From: Pelagibacteraceae bacterium AG-345-F21
GTDB lineage: Bacteria > Pseudomonadota > Alphaproteobacteria > Pelagibacterales > Pelagibacteraceae
Direction of reading: 5' to 3'
NCBI GenBank assembly: GCA_003281795.1
Contig: QCAW01000002.1
Location: 1-64,000, forward strand
Length of the DNA: 64,000 bases
Part shown: positions 1 to 9,012 of the stretch, piece after piece
How positions within the stretch are numbered: the first letter of the stretch is position 1
Layout: each line of letters begins with the position of its first letter
The notes under the pieces: model-generated
Seen by the model: only the letters and a program-made list of their open reading frames with translations
What the model was told of the DNA's origin: nothing
Databases searched by the model: none
Translations under genes and position numbers: made by a program

Positions 1-398
1 TTTTAAAAAAATTTACTTACGTTTCTAATAGTGCGTTTTTGCATATTGATGAAAACCTAATGCCATTTAAAAAAAAGGCTTGGTCCAGCTGGAACTCCAT
101 CTCAAAAGGCAACAGCACTTGTGTTACATACTGGCTAAATAAATTACAAAATTTAAGATCTAATAAAAATTATTTTTTAACTTTAAACCCTGTTCAAGAT
201 ATAGATAAAAATAAAATTATAAAAAAGGTGAATTTTACACACCCTTATTTTAATAATGCAAATGTAAAACTTCAAAAAGAGTTGCATTTACTTCAGGGAA
301 AAAAAAGAACTTGGTTTTGTGGGAGTTATTTTGGTTACGGTTTTCATGAAGATGGTTTAAAATCTTCCATTCAACTTATAAAAAATTTTAATATTTAA
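1..398 (+). CDS. FAD-dependent amine oxidase/NAD(P)-binding protein, C-terminal part (5' truncated by window)
   Basis: Frame 3 is open from base 3 (LKKFTYVSNSAFLHIDENLMPFKKKAWSSWN...); the listed start at 39 is an internal TTG. WFCGSYFGYGFHEDGL motif and position before DUF1365 fit this family. Confidence 0.75.
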   Translation, partial: LKKFTYVSNSAFLHIDENLMPFKKKAWSSWNSISKGNSTCVTYWLNKLQNLRSNKNYFLTLNPVQDIDKNKIIKKVNFTHPYFNNANVKLQKELHLLQGKKRTWFCGSYFGYGFHEDGLKSSIQLIKNFNI

Positions 399-1156
399 TG
401 AATTCTTGTATTTATAATGGCATAGTTACTCACCGCAGATTTAAGCCTGTAAAACACGCTCTAAAATATAAAACTTTTTCATTATTACTTGACTTAGATG
501 AAATTGAAAGTTTAACAAAAAAAATAAGCATTTTTTCCTTAAATAAATTTAATATTTTTAGTTTCTACAACAAAGATCATGGTGCTAGGGACGGTAGCTG
601 TCTTAAAAATTGGGTTTTAGGAAATATAAGAAAATTTAAAATTTGTGAAAATATTACTACGATTAAATTACTTTGTTATCCAAGAATTTTTGGTTATGTT
701 TTTAATCCACTAAGTATTTTTTATTGTTATGAAAAAGATAATCTCAGAGCAATTTTTTATGAGGTAAAAAATACTTTTAACGAACAACACACTTATATAT
801 TTAAGATTAAAAATAATGAAAAGCTGGAACAAAAATGTAAAAAAAAATTTTATGTGTCGCCATTTATGGATATGGATACTTATTATAATTTTAAACTTCT
901 TAATCCTGATAATAAACTATCAGTGTTTATTAAACAAACTGATGAAAAAGAGACTATATTAACCGCAACACAAACTGGAGATAAAAAAAAATTTACAATT
1001 AACCAATTATTGATTAATTTTTTCAAATACCCCCTGATGACAATAAAAATAATTGGCTCGATACACTATGAAGCATTACTTTTATGGAAAAAAGGAGCAA
1101 TATATAGAAAACGTGAAAATAGAATTTTAAACAATTTAAGTTACGAGGAGTTTTAA
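398..1156 (+). CDS. DUF1365 family protein
   Basis: YNGIVTHRRFKPVKHALKYKTF...YPRIFGYVFNPLSIFYCY motifs; ATG overlaps upstream stop. Confidence 0.9.
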   Translation: MNSCIYNGIVTHRRFKPVKHALKYKTFSLLLDLDEIESLTKKISIFSLNKFNIFSFYNKDHGARDGSCLKNWVLGNIRKFKICENITTIKLLCYPRIFGYVFNPLSIFYCYEKDNLRAIFYEVKNTFNEQHTYIFKIKNNEKLEQKCKKKFYVSPFMDMDTYYNFKLLNPDNKLSVFIKQTDEKETILTATQTGDKKKFTINQLLINFFKYPLMTIKIIGSIHYEALLLWKKGAIYRKRENRILNNLSYEEF

Positions 1157-2337
1157 TGAACTTTTTAAAAATTTCTGAAAAAATAGTAATTAATAAACTA
1201 AAAAATATTTGTAATGGAAATCTTAAATTGATTAATTATGATGGAAAAGTATTTCATTTTGGGAATTTAGAAAATAGCTTATCTGCTGATATTAAGATCA
1301 ATAATCCTAATTTTTTTTTCAATATTATCTTAGGTGGAAGTTCCTCATTAGGCGAAGCTCATATGAGAAAAGATTTTTACACCTCAAATCTTACAAATTT
1401 AATTGAACTTTCTGCAAGAAATATAAGATTAATTTATTCATTTTCTGGAAGTTTAAAAGTTCAAAAATTTAAAAATCTTTTAAAAGGTATTTTTTTTTCA
1501 AATACCAAGTCTAAAAGTTTAAAATATATTTCAAAACATTATGATCTAGGTAATGATTTTTTTTCTAAATGGTTGGACAGGAGTCTTACTTATTCTAGCG
1601 CAATTTATGAAAATCATTCTAATAATTTAGAAGTAGCCCAAAAAAATAAATATAAAAAACTTACTAATCTTTTAGACATAAAAAATAATGATAAAGTTTT
1701 AGAGATAGGGTGTGGATGGGGAGGTTTTTCTGAGTATTTGGCTAAAGAATTCAATGTATCGATTGACTGTATTACAATATCCAAAAAACAATTTGAGTTT
1801 TCCAAAAATCGGATTTTCAAAGCAGGCTTAAACAATAAAGTAAACGTCAAGTTTTTAGATTATAGAGATTTACAAGATAAGTATGACAAAGTCGTATCAA
1901 TAGAAATGATCGAGGCCGTTGGCGAAAACTACTTGGATAAATATTTTAAAACAATTAAAGATTCTCTTAATGAGAATGGAGTAGCAGCAATTCAAGCAAT
2001 AACCATTAGAGACGATTTATTTGATAGATACAGAGGTAGTGAAGATTTTATACAAAAATATATTTTTCCAGGTGGTTTTTTACCTTCAATAGAATTTATG
2101 AAAAATTTAATTAATAAAAACAAACTTCATCTTACAAAGATGAATTCTTACCCTGATGATTATGCTAAAACCTTATCTGTTTGGAGAGAAAATTTTTTTA
2201 AAACCTGGAATAATATTGCTCCATTAGGTTTTGATGAAACATTTAAAAGAATGTGGGAATTTTATTTGTCCTACTGTGAAGCAGGTTTTAAGGCTAGAAA
2301 TATTAACTTGATACAGTGCTCTATGTCTAATAAATAG
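1156..2337 (+). CDS. cfa: Cyclopropane-fatty-acid-phospholipid synthase family methyltransferase
   Basis: HYDLGNDFFSKWLDRSLTYSSAIY, VLEIGCGWGGFSEYLA, QYIFPGGFLPS-like motifs. Confidence 0.92.
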   Translation: MNFLKISEKIVINKLKNICNGNLKLINYDGKVFHFGNLENSLSADIKINNPNFFFNIILGGSSSLGEAHMRKDFYTSNLTNLIELSARNIRLIYSFSGSLKVQKFKNLLKGIFFSNTKSKSLKYISKHYDLGNDFFSKWLDRSLTYSSAIYENHSNNLEVAQKNKYKKLTNLLDIKNNDKVLEIGCGWGGFSEYLAKEFNVSIDCITISKKQFEFSKNRIFKAGLNNKVNVKFLDYRDLQDKYDKVVSIEMIEAVGENYLDKYFKTIKDSLNENGVAAIQAITIRDDLFDRYRGSEDFIQKYIFPGGFLPSIEFMKNLINKNKLHLTKMNSYPDDYAKTLSVWRENFFKTWNNIAPLGFDETFKRMWEFYLSYCEAGFKARNINLIQCSMSNK

Positions 2338-2342
2338 CTATT

Positions 2343-2864
2343 ATGAAAAAGTTAGTATTTATTTTATTATTTATTTTAACAGGATGTGCAAATACTATGA
2401 AACCAATAGATTTTAAGGATCAAAAACCTAGACTTATAATAGAAAACTATCTTTCTGGAAATGTGAAAGCTTGGGGAGTTTTACAAAATAGATCAGGCAA
2501 AGTTACTAGACAATTTAAAGCAGATCTAAATGGGAAGTGGGATGGTTCACAATTAATTCTAGATGAAATTTTTAATTGGACAGATGGAGAAAGACAAACT
2601 CGTCAATGGACAATAAAAAAAATTGATGATCACAATTATGAAGGAACTGCTTCAGATGTGGCAGGTACAGCGAAAGGTTATTCTTACGGACCTGCTTTTA
2701 AATTTGAATATGTTTTACTTGTTCCAATTAAAGGCAAAAATATTAAGATAACTTTTGATGATTGGATTTTTATGCAAGACGAACGGGTTGCTATTAACAG
2801 AGCAACTATGAGTAAATTTGGCATAAAGGTTGCCGAGCTTACCGTAATGTTTGTAAAAGATTAA
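2343..2864 (+). CDS. DUF3833-like lipoprotein
   Basis: Lipobox-like ILTGCAN; sequence style and linkage to cfa/DUF1365. Confidence 0.75.
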   Translation: MKKLVFILLFILTGCANTMKPIDFKDQKPRLIIENYLSGNVKAWGVLQNRSGKVTRQFKADLNGKWDGSQLILDEIFNWTDGERQTRQWTIKKIDDHNYEGTASDVAGTAKGYSYGPAFKFEYVLLVPIKGKNIKITFDDWIFMQDERVAINRATMSKFGIKVAELTVMFVKD

Positions 2865-3613
2865 CGTTTAACTCCTTTGTCTATTAAAAATAAATAAATC
2901 TTATAAGGTAAAATTCTAAAGAATTTCAACAACAGAGTAAGTTGTTTTGGAAAATGTATTTCGAAAGCATTAGATTTGATAAATCCCTTATAAATTTTTT
3001 CAGCTGCAAATTCTGGAGACCTTAAAAAAGGCATATTAAATTCATTTTTATCTGTTAATGGTGTTTTAATAAAACCAGGAGAAACAACAGACACTCTTAC
3101 ATTGAATTTTTTGAAATCAAAATAAATACTTTCAGCAAAGTTAGTTAAGGCTGCTTTTGAAGGACCGTAACCACTTGAATTAGGTAAACCTCTATATCCT
3201 GCAATTGAAGATACAATAGATATATGTCCCCCTTTTTTTTCTTTAAAGTATTTTTCTACAACTTTAACACAATTTAAAGTACCAAAATAATTTACATTCA
3301 TTACAAATTTATTTTGCTCTATGTTCATCTCTTTTTCTTTTTTTGGATCATAAGTTCCACTGCAAAAAAAACAAACATCTATATTCTTAAAATTTTGTAT
3401 AATTTTTTCAAAAACATTTTTGCAATCTTGCTCATTTGTAACATCTAAAGGAAAAGAGGATATATTTTGATTTTCAGCTATTTTATCGAGTATCTCTTTT
3501 CTTCTGGCAGATATTGCAACTTTCCATCCTTCTCTTGCAAATTTTTCTGCCACGGCTTTTCCTATTCCACTACTTGCTCCTGTTATCCAAATTTTTTTCT
3601 GATTTTCTGACAT
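2861..3613 (-). CDS. Short-chain dehydrogenase/reductase
   Basis: TGASSGIG, SGYGPSKAAL motifs. Confidence 0.9.
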   Translation of the reverse strand: MSENQKKIWITGASSGIGKAVAEKFAREGWKVAISARRKEILDKIAENQNISSFPLDVTNEQDCKNVFEKIIQNFKNIDVCFFCSGTYDPKKEKEMNIEQNKFVMNVNYFGTLNCVKVVEKYFKEKKGGHISIVSSIAGYRGLPNSSGYGPSKAALTNFAESIYFDFKKFNVRVSVVSPGFIKTPLTDKNEFNMPFLRSPEFAAEKIYKGFIKSNAFEIHFPKQLTLLLKFFRILPYKIYLFLIDKGVKR

Positions 3614-3634
3614 AAATTAGTTATACCTTAATAC

Positions 3635-4102
3635 ATGACAAAGAAAAAATATTTATCCTTTGGAATAATAATACTTATCACTTTTTTACCCTCAGCGATC
3701 GGAGGATATGTCACTTCTTCATTCAAAGAGCCCTGGTATTCACAAATAATTCTGCCAGCCTTTAATCCACCTAGCTGGGTGTTCGGGCCTGTATGGACTA
3801 CCCTTTATATCTTGATGTCTGTAGCAGCTTGGAAAGTGTGGATAACGAACTTTAAAATCAATCCATTAAAAATCTATTTTATTCATATTTTTTTTAATTC
3901 TATATGGAGTATTATTTTCTTTGGATTTCACAGCCCCTTTATTGCACTACTTGATTTAATAATTATTTTGATCCTAATAATTTACTTGATGAAGTTATAT
4001 TACAAAATAAACTTTTTTAGTTTTTTTTTAATGATCCCTTATTTTATTTGGTCTTTTTACGCTTTAATTTTAAATACAAGCATTGTAATTTTAAATAATT
4101 AA
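3635..4102 (+). CDS. TspO/MBR family protein
   Basis: FNPPSWVFGPVWTTLYILMSVAAWKVW motif. Confidence 0.92.
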   Translation: MTKKKYLSFGIIILITFLPSAIGGYVTSSFKEPWYSQIILPAFNPPSWVFGPVWTTLYILMSVAAWKVWITNFKINPLKIYFIHIFFNSIWSIIFFGFHSPFIALLDLIIILILIIYLMKLYYKINFFSFFLMIPYFIWSFYALILNTSIVILNN

Positions 4103-4756
4103 ATGTCCATTAGAAGAACCAATAGATTAAATCAAAAAAAATGGCTTAAAGAAAATAGTCATTTAAAAATTTTAGATCTAGGATGCAGTGATGTTAATTA
4201 TTGGAAAGAAGCAAATAATTTTGCTGATATTAATGATCATTCACTTTTTTTTTCTCAAAAAAATTTACCCTACACAAAAATAGAACCAAATAAAAAACTG
4301 CCATTTAAAGATAAAGAATTTGATTATGTAATTCTTAGCCATGTAATGGAACACGTTCCGAATTTGTTAGAATTTAAAAATGAGATTCAAAGAATTGCAA
4401 AAGCTGGGTATATAGAATTACCCACGAAGTTAAATGACAACATTGTATTTGGATGCGATGAAGAAGTTCTAGGGCATAAATGGTGGTTTGAGTTTGATGA
4501 TGATAGGCAAATTTTGCTATATACACGTAAAGTAAACGCAATAGAAAAATTTCTATCAGTCGCTCAAGTCTGGAACTTTCAAAAGTATTACGAAGATAGT
4601 TTTTTATTACAATTTTATTGGAAAGATAATATAGATCTTGAGGAAAGGGAGCCTTTTCTAGTTGAAAAAAAAATAACTTTTTTTCAACTTATCAAAAAGT
4701 ATGTTAGTAAAAAAATTAGAATACTTTTTTCTAATTTAAAAAATAAATTTAAATAA
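4103..4756 (+). CDS. SAM-dependent methyltransferase
   Basis: LKILDLGCSD and FDYVILSHVMEHV motifs. Confidence 0.8.
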   Translation: MSIRRTNRLNQKKWLKENSHLKILDLGCSDVNYWKEANNFADINDHSLFFSQKNLPYTKIEPNKKLPFKDKEFDYVILSHVMEHVPNLLEFKNEIQRIAKAGYIELPTKLNDNIVFGCDEEVLGHKWWFEFDDDRQILLYTRKVNAIEKFLSVAQVWNFQKYYEDSFLLQFYWKDNIDLEEREPFLVEKKITFFQLIKKYVSKKIRILFSNLKNKFK

Positions 4757-4758
4757 AT

Positions 4759-5229
4759 TTAAAACCATTTATTAGGATAATTTCTTTTTAAAATAAATTT
4801 ATTAATTATAATTGACATAATAATTATTACTATTGATCCCATTATAACTGGAAATAATATATAATTTATAGAAACATCAGCAAATAAAGCTATCAATGGG
4901 TTGGCAGCAGCTGGTGGATGAATAACTTTCAAGTATATCATTAAAGTGACAGTTAACCCGACTGATAATCCTAGTGAAACAAATGAGACCCCGAGTAATT
5001 CATTAAAGAATATTCCGACCACAATGCCCACTAAATGACCAAAAAAAATATTACCAGGTTGCGCAAATTCAGTTTTATAAAAAATTAAAACAATTAATGT
5101 TGTTGAACCAAACGAAAACATAATCCAGAACCCTGTGGATGTTTCAAAGCTTAAAAACCCAAGAACACCAATTATTATTGAAGCAGAAATACCTATTATT
5201 AAAGGTTCTAATTTTTTTGATATTTTCAT
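4759..5229 (-). CDS. HPP family membrane protein
   Basis: IHPPAAANPLIAL motif, multiple TM segments. Confidence 0.85.
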   Translation of the reverse strand: MKISKKLEPLIIGISASIIIGVLGFLSFETSTGFWIMFSFGSTTLIVLIFYKTEFAQPGNIFFGHLVGIVVGIFFNELLGVSFVSLGLSVGLTVTLMIYLKVIHPPAAANPLIALFADVSINYILFPVIMGSIVIIIMSIIINKFILKRNYPNKWF

Positions 5230-5261
5230 ATATTTTTTTATTAGTTAAGTTATATACACTT

Positions 5262-6059
5262 ATGAATTATAATAAACCTTTTAACTTTCTTAAATACCTA
5301 CCTGCAAAACTAAATCTATTTTATAGACACAGATCTAAAAACAACATTCTAGTAAATAATAAATCAGGATTAAAAAGAGATTTTAATCCAGTGACGAATT
5401 TTGACAAAGCTTTTGAAAAATACATAAGATATTTAATTACAAAACAATTTTCGAAACATTCAATTGTAGGTGAAGAATTTAAAGATAAAAAAAAATCTAA
5501 AGATTATCGATGGTGTATAGATCCTATAGATGGAACAAAAGCTTTTGTAATAGGTGTTCCTACTTGGTCAAATTTAATAGGCTTAACTTATAAAAATGAA
5601 TCTGTTTTAGGTTTAGCTAATTTTCCGGAACTTAACAGATTTTATATAAATGATGACAAAAAATCTTTTTTGTTTAATAATAAAAAAAAACAAATTATAA
5701 GATCATCTAATAGATCAAATTTAAGAAAGATAAAGATAATCGGAAATTTTCACAACTCGATCAGTCTTATAAAACAAAGAAAATTAAATAAAAAATTAAG
5801 TTGGTCACTAAGGACAGCTAGTTTTGATGCCTTAAGCTACTGTCTGTTAGCAGAAGGTAAAGTTGACGCTGTTATTGAAGCTAATTTAAAACCTTATGAC
5901 ATTGTGCCTCTTATGCCAATAATTAAAAATTCAGGAGCTGTAATTACGAACTGGGAAAACAAATCAGCTGAAAATGGAGGAAATATATTAGCAACTTCTA
6001 ATAGAATACTTCATAATAAAATATTAAAGTTATTAAAGCAGTTAAATAAAAAAAAATGA
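5262..6059 (+). CDS. Inositol monophosphatase/histidinol-phosphatase family
   Basis: VGEEF and WCIDPIDGTKAFVIG motifs. Listed start 5139 runs antisense through the HPP gene; in-frame ATG at 5262 is preferred. Confidence 0.85.
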   Translation: MNYNKPFNFLKYLPAKLNLFYRHRSKNNILVNNKSGLKRDFNPVTNFDKAFEKYIRYLITKQFSKHSIVGEEFKDKKKSKDYRWCIDPIDGTKAFVIGVPTWSNLIGLTYKNESVLGLANFPELNRFYINDDKKSFLFNNKKKQIIRSSNRSNLRKIKIIGNFHNSISLIKQRKLNKKLSWSLRTASFDALSYCLLAEGKVDAVIEANLKPYDIVPLMPIIKNSGAVITNWENKSAENGGNILATSNRILHNKILKLLKQLNKKK

Positions 6060-6577
6060 TAAATATATTTATTAGCAGAGTTTTAAGAGCAATAAAAATC
6101 GATATAGATCTGTATGAAGAAGTTGAAAAAGATAAATCAGCAACTTTTCAAGCTGGGATAGTGGTTGTTTTATCTAGTCTAGCTGCCGGAGTAGGAGCAT
6201 TGCAGATGGGCTCATCTAATTTTATATTGGCTCCAGTTTTATCCTTATTAAGCTGGTACGTTTGGGCATACGTAATATATTTCGTTGGGGTTAAATTATT
6301 TGGAGGGCCTAAAACTAAAAGTAACCACGGAGAATTATTAAGAACTATTGGTTTTTCTAGTGCTCCAGGATTAATTAGAGTATTTGGAGTTACTCCTGAT
6401 TTAATGACAGTAACTTTTATTGGATCTGCCTTTTGGATGTTAGCCTGTATGGTTGTAGCAGTTAAATCAGCTTTAGATTATGAAAGTTTATGGAAAGCTT
6501 TTGGGATAGTAGTAATCGCATGGCTTTTTCAGGCATTTTTTTTATTTTTAGTGATAGTTCTTTTTAAAGGAATTTAA
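6056..6577 (+). CDS. YIP1 family membrane protein
   Basis: Hydrophobic multi-TM, GGxxxKxxHGELLRTIGFSSAPGLIRV pattern. Confidence 0.7.
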   Translation: MINIFISRVLRAIKIDIDLYEEVEKDKSATFQAGIVVVLSSLAAGVGALQMGSSNFILAPVLSLLSWYVWAYVIYFVGVKLFGGPKTKSNHGELLRTIGFSSAPGLIRVFGVTPDLMTVTFIGSAFWMLACMVVAVKSALDYESLWKAFGIVVIAWLFQAFFLFLVIVLFKGI

Positions 6578-6705
6578 ACTGGAAAAATTGTTTTCGACAA
6601 CTTACAGCTATCACAAATTTTATAGCCTATTGTTATTAAATTAGATTTTACACTTTCGTCATCATTTTCGCACTCTTCACAAATATTATTAGGTATTTCT
6701 TCCAT
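6574..6705 (-). CDS. Small two-CxxC (zinc-ribbon-like) protein, 43 aa, absent from ORF track
   Basis: Manual translation: MEEIPNNICEECENDDESVKSNLITIGYKICDSCKLSKTIFPV*; fills the gap between two + strand genes. Confidence 0.6.
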   Translation of the reverse strand: MEEIPNNICEECENDDESVKSNLITIGYKICDSCKLSKTIFPV

Positions 6706-6756
6706 ATAGGACAAGATACACCTTTTAATATTTTAAATCTATTCTAGAATCATTTT

Positions 6757-7209
6757 ATGAAAAAAAAGTTTATAATATCATTAATATTTGTTTTATTTTC
6801 AAGTCAACTCAACGCTGAACTTGTAAAACCAAATAAAAAGCTAAACCCTTATGATGTAGTAAAGATTCAGCTTGATGCTTTGAAAGTCAATGATGAAAAA
6901 GATCTAGGCATTAAACAAACTTGGTTATTTGCGCACCCAGACAATAGAAAAGTAACAGGTCCATTCGATAGATTTAGAAAAATGATATATGGACAACAAT
7001 ATAAATATCTTATTAATCACTCTTCACATAAGATTGAATTAATTACAAACAGTCCAAATACCTACGTTTACAAAATTGAAATAATTTCAGAAGATAAAAA
7101 GTTATTTTTTTATGAATGGCATGTTCAAAAAGGCAGTGATGATAATTGCAAAGAATGCTGGTTTACATCTGCAGTATCTCAACCATTTGATCAAGGAAAT
7201 ACAATTTGA
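6757..7209 (+). CDS. Secreted DUF4864-like protein
   Basis: Signal peptide; VVKIQLDALKVNDEKDLGIKQTWLFAHPDNRKVTGPFDRF pattern. Confidence 0.6.
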   Translation: MKKKFIISLIFVLFSSQLNAELVKPNKKLNPYDVVKIQLDALKVNDEKDLGIKQTWLFAHPDNRKVTGPFDRFRKMIYGQQYKYLINHSSHKIELITNSPNTYVYKIEIISEDKKLFFYEWHVQKGSDDNCKECWFTSAVSQPFDQGNTI

Positions 7210-7406
7210 AAAGACCGCCTTTCATATATCGTTATATAATCGTAGGATGTATTTTGGTTTTTCCACCAATTCTTAGCGCTCATTATGGATCAATTTATTT
7301 AGGCAAAGAAAATGGAGTACTTCTAGGTTTTTCTGTTGGAATAATTTGTGTAACTTTTGCATGTTGGAAATTATATATAGATGATTGGAGGGATGACGAA
7401 GATTGA
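7206..7406 (+). CDS. Small membrane protein
   Basis: 66 aa, two hydrophobic stretches, overlapping start/stop with neighbours. Confidence 0.65.
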   Translation: MKRPPFIYRYIIVGCILVFPPILSAHYGSIYLGKENGVLLGFSVGIICVTFACWKLYIDDWRDDED

Positions 7407-8545
7407 TGCAGTTTATAACCTCTAGATCAGAAGCTTTAGGCAAACTTAATAAATATATTGAAAGTGACATCTCAAATTATAATACTAAAAGAAATTTTGA
7501 CTTCGGCGTTACTAATAGAAGCAATGTTTCTTGCTTGTCTCCATATATAACCCATAGATTAATAACAGAGTATGAAATAGCAAAACTTGTTTTAAAAAAA
7601 TATCCTTTTCAAAAAGTAGATAAGTTTATTCAAGAAATTTTTTGGAGAATTTATTGGAAGGGTTGGCTTGAGCTAAGACCGAAAGTTTGGACGGATTTTA
7701 CTGAAGATCTAAAAATAATTAAAGAGGATGAAAATTATTTAAAAGCGGTAAATGGTGAGACTGAAATTGAATGTTTTAATGATTGGGTAAACGAACTAAA
7801 GAATTTTAACTATCTTCATAATCATACTAGAATGTTATTTGCGAGTATTTGGATATTTACATTGGGGTTACCTTGGCAAAAAGGAGCAGAATTTTTTATG
7901 AAACATTTGTATGATGGAGATGCTGCATCTAATACTTTAAGTTGGCGATGGGTTGCAGGAATACAAACTAAAGGTAAAAATTACTTAGCTCAGTCTTGGA
8001 ATATAAGTAAATTCACAAACAACAAATATAAAAATGTTAAATTAAATGAGACGGCATTACCAATTATAGATAAAAGAGAATATAAAATTACCCCTGTTCA
8101 AATAAACAAGAACACAGACTTAAATGATCAGCTAATTATTTTTGAAAATGAAATGCACAGTGATTTTCTTGAACATAAAAAATATAAAAAAATTCATTTT
8201 GTTTTATTAGGCAATGAAAATAGATTAGTTAAACTATCCTCAAAAGTACTGAACTATAAAAAGAATGTTATAAAATCGCGATTAAATGAAATTAAATTCG
8301 AAGCTGGGTTACTTGATGGAAATAGTTTAACAAATTTTACTAAATCATTTAATTCCTTTGATGTGATATACCCCTCTATCGGTGAAAATTTTTCATTTTT
8401 AAAAATGATAGTAAAAAAAAATGACCTTAATATAAACTTTGTCACAAGAAAAGAAGATGAATTTTGTTGGAAATTCTCAAATAAAGGGTATTTTAATTTT
8501 AAGTCAAATATACCAATAATATTATCAACTTTTAGATTGAATTAG
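7403..8545 (+). CDS. FAD-binding photolyase/cryptochrome-family protein
   Basis: LSPYITHRLITEYEIA, NHTRMLFASIWIFTLGLPWQKGAEFF, DGDAASNTLSWRWVAG (FAD-binding domain). Confidence 0.88.
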   Translation: MMQFITSRSEALGKLNKYIESDISNYNTKRNFDFGVTNRSNVSCLSPYITHRLITEYEIAKLVLKKYPFQKVDKFIQEIFWRIYWKGWLELRPKVWTDFTEDLKIIKEDENYLKAVNGETEIECFNDWVNELKNFNYLHNHTRMLFASIWIFTLGLPWQKGAEFFMKHLYDGDAASNTLSWRWVAGIQTKGKNYLAQSWNISKFTNNKYKNVKLNETALPIIDKREYKITPVQINKNTDLNDQLIIFENEMHSDFLEHKKYKKIHFVLLGNENRLVKLSSKVLNYKKNVIKSRLNEIKFEAGLLDGNSLTNFTKSFNSFDVIYPSIGENFSFLKMIVKKNDLNINFVTRKEDEFCWKFSNKGYFNFKSNIPIILSTFRLN

Positions 8546-8666
8546 ATCTAGAGCATTTCTTGGAACAATATTTTACCTTATCCCAATTAAGTCTCCATTT
8601 TTTTCTCCATGTGAAAGGTTTGTTGCAAACTAGACAATTCTTTTTAGGTAAATTATTTTTTTTCAT
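8532..8666 (-). CDS. DUF2256 protein, 44 aa, absent from ORF track
   Basis: Manual translation: MKKNNLPKKNCLVCNKPFTWRKKWRLNWDKVKYCSKKCSRSNSI*; LPxKxCxxCxxPFxWRKKW...W..VxYCSxxC matches DUF2256. ATG ATG at 8669/8666. Confidence 0.88.
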   Translation of the reverse strand: MKKNNLPKKNCLVCNKPFTWRKKWRLNWDKVKYCSKKCSRSNSI

Positions 8667-9012
8667 CATTCAGCAAATGTTTGTTTTTTATAAACAGAAA
8701 ATAAGCTGCAATCTCATAAAAAATATTTAACAAGAAAAATAAGGGTTTGATTTTAAATATTTTAAATAAAAAATTATATTTAGGTACATTTTTCCAAATT
8801 ATCAAAAAAGACTCTGCCCCATCTATTATTTTTCCATCTTGTATAACATGCATTCTACGTAAAAGTTCTTTATATGATTTTGATGTAATTTTTTGAGCTT
8901 CCTCGTTATTTGTAACATCTATCCATTCAACATTATCATCACAGTATTTTTTATAGTGGTTAATCTCTGTTCTACAAATATTACATGAATTATTAAAAAA
9001 AACTTTAACCAT
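8653..9012 (-). CDS. DUF393/DCC family thiol-disulfide oxidoreductase-like protein
   Basis: VFFNNSCNICRTEINHYKK (CxxC near N-terminus). Confidence 0.8.
   Translation of the reverse strand: MVKVFFNNSCNICRTEINHYKKYCDDNVEWIDVTNNEEAQKITSKSYKELLRRMHVIQDGKIIDGAESFLIIWKNVPKYNFLFKIFKIKPLFFLLNIFYEIAAYFLFIKNKHLLNDEKK

Noticed and set aside
1614-1850. 78-aa antisense ORF inside cfa
   Set aside because: Shadow frame of a well-supported gene; low-complexity sequence, no independent signal.
5139-5261. 5' extension of the IMPase ORF
   Set aside because: Runs antisense into the HPP gene; in-frame ATG at 5262 gives the plausible N-terminus.
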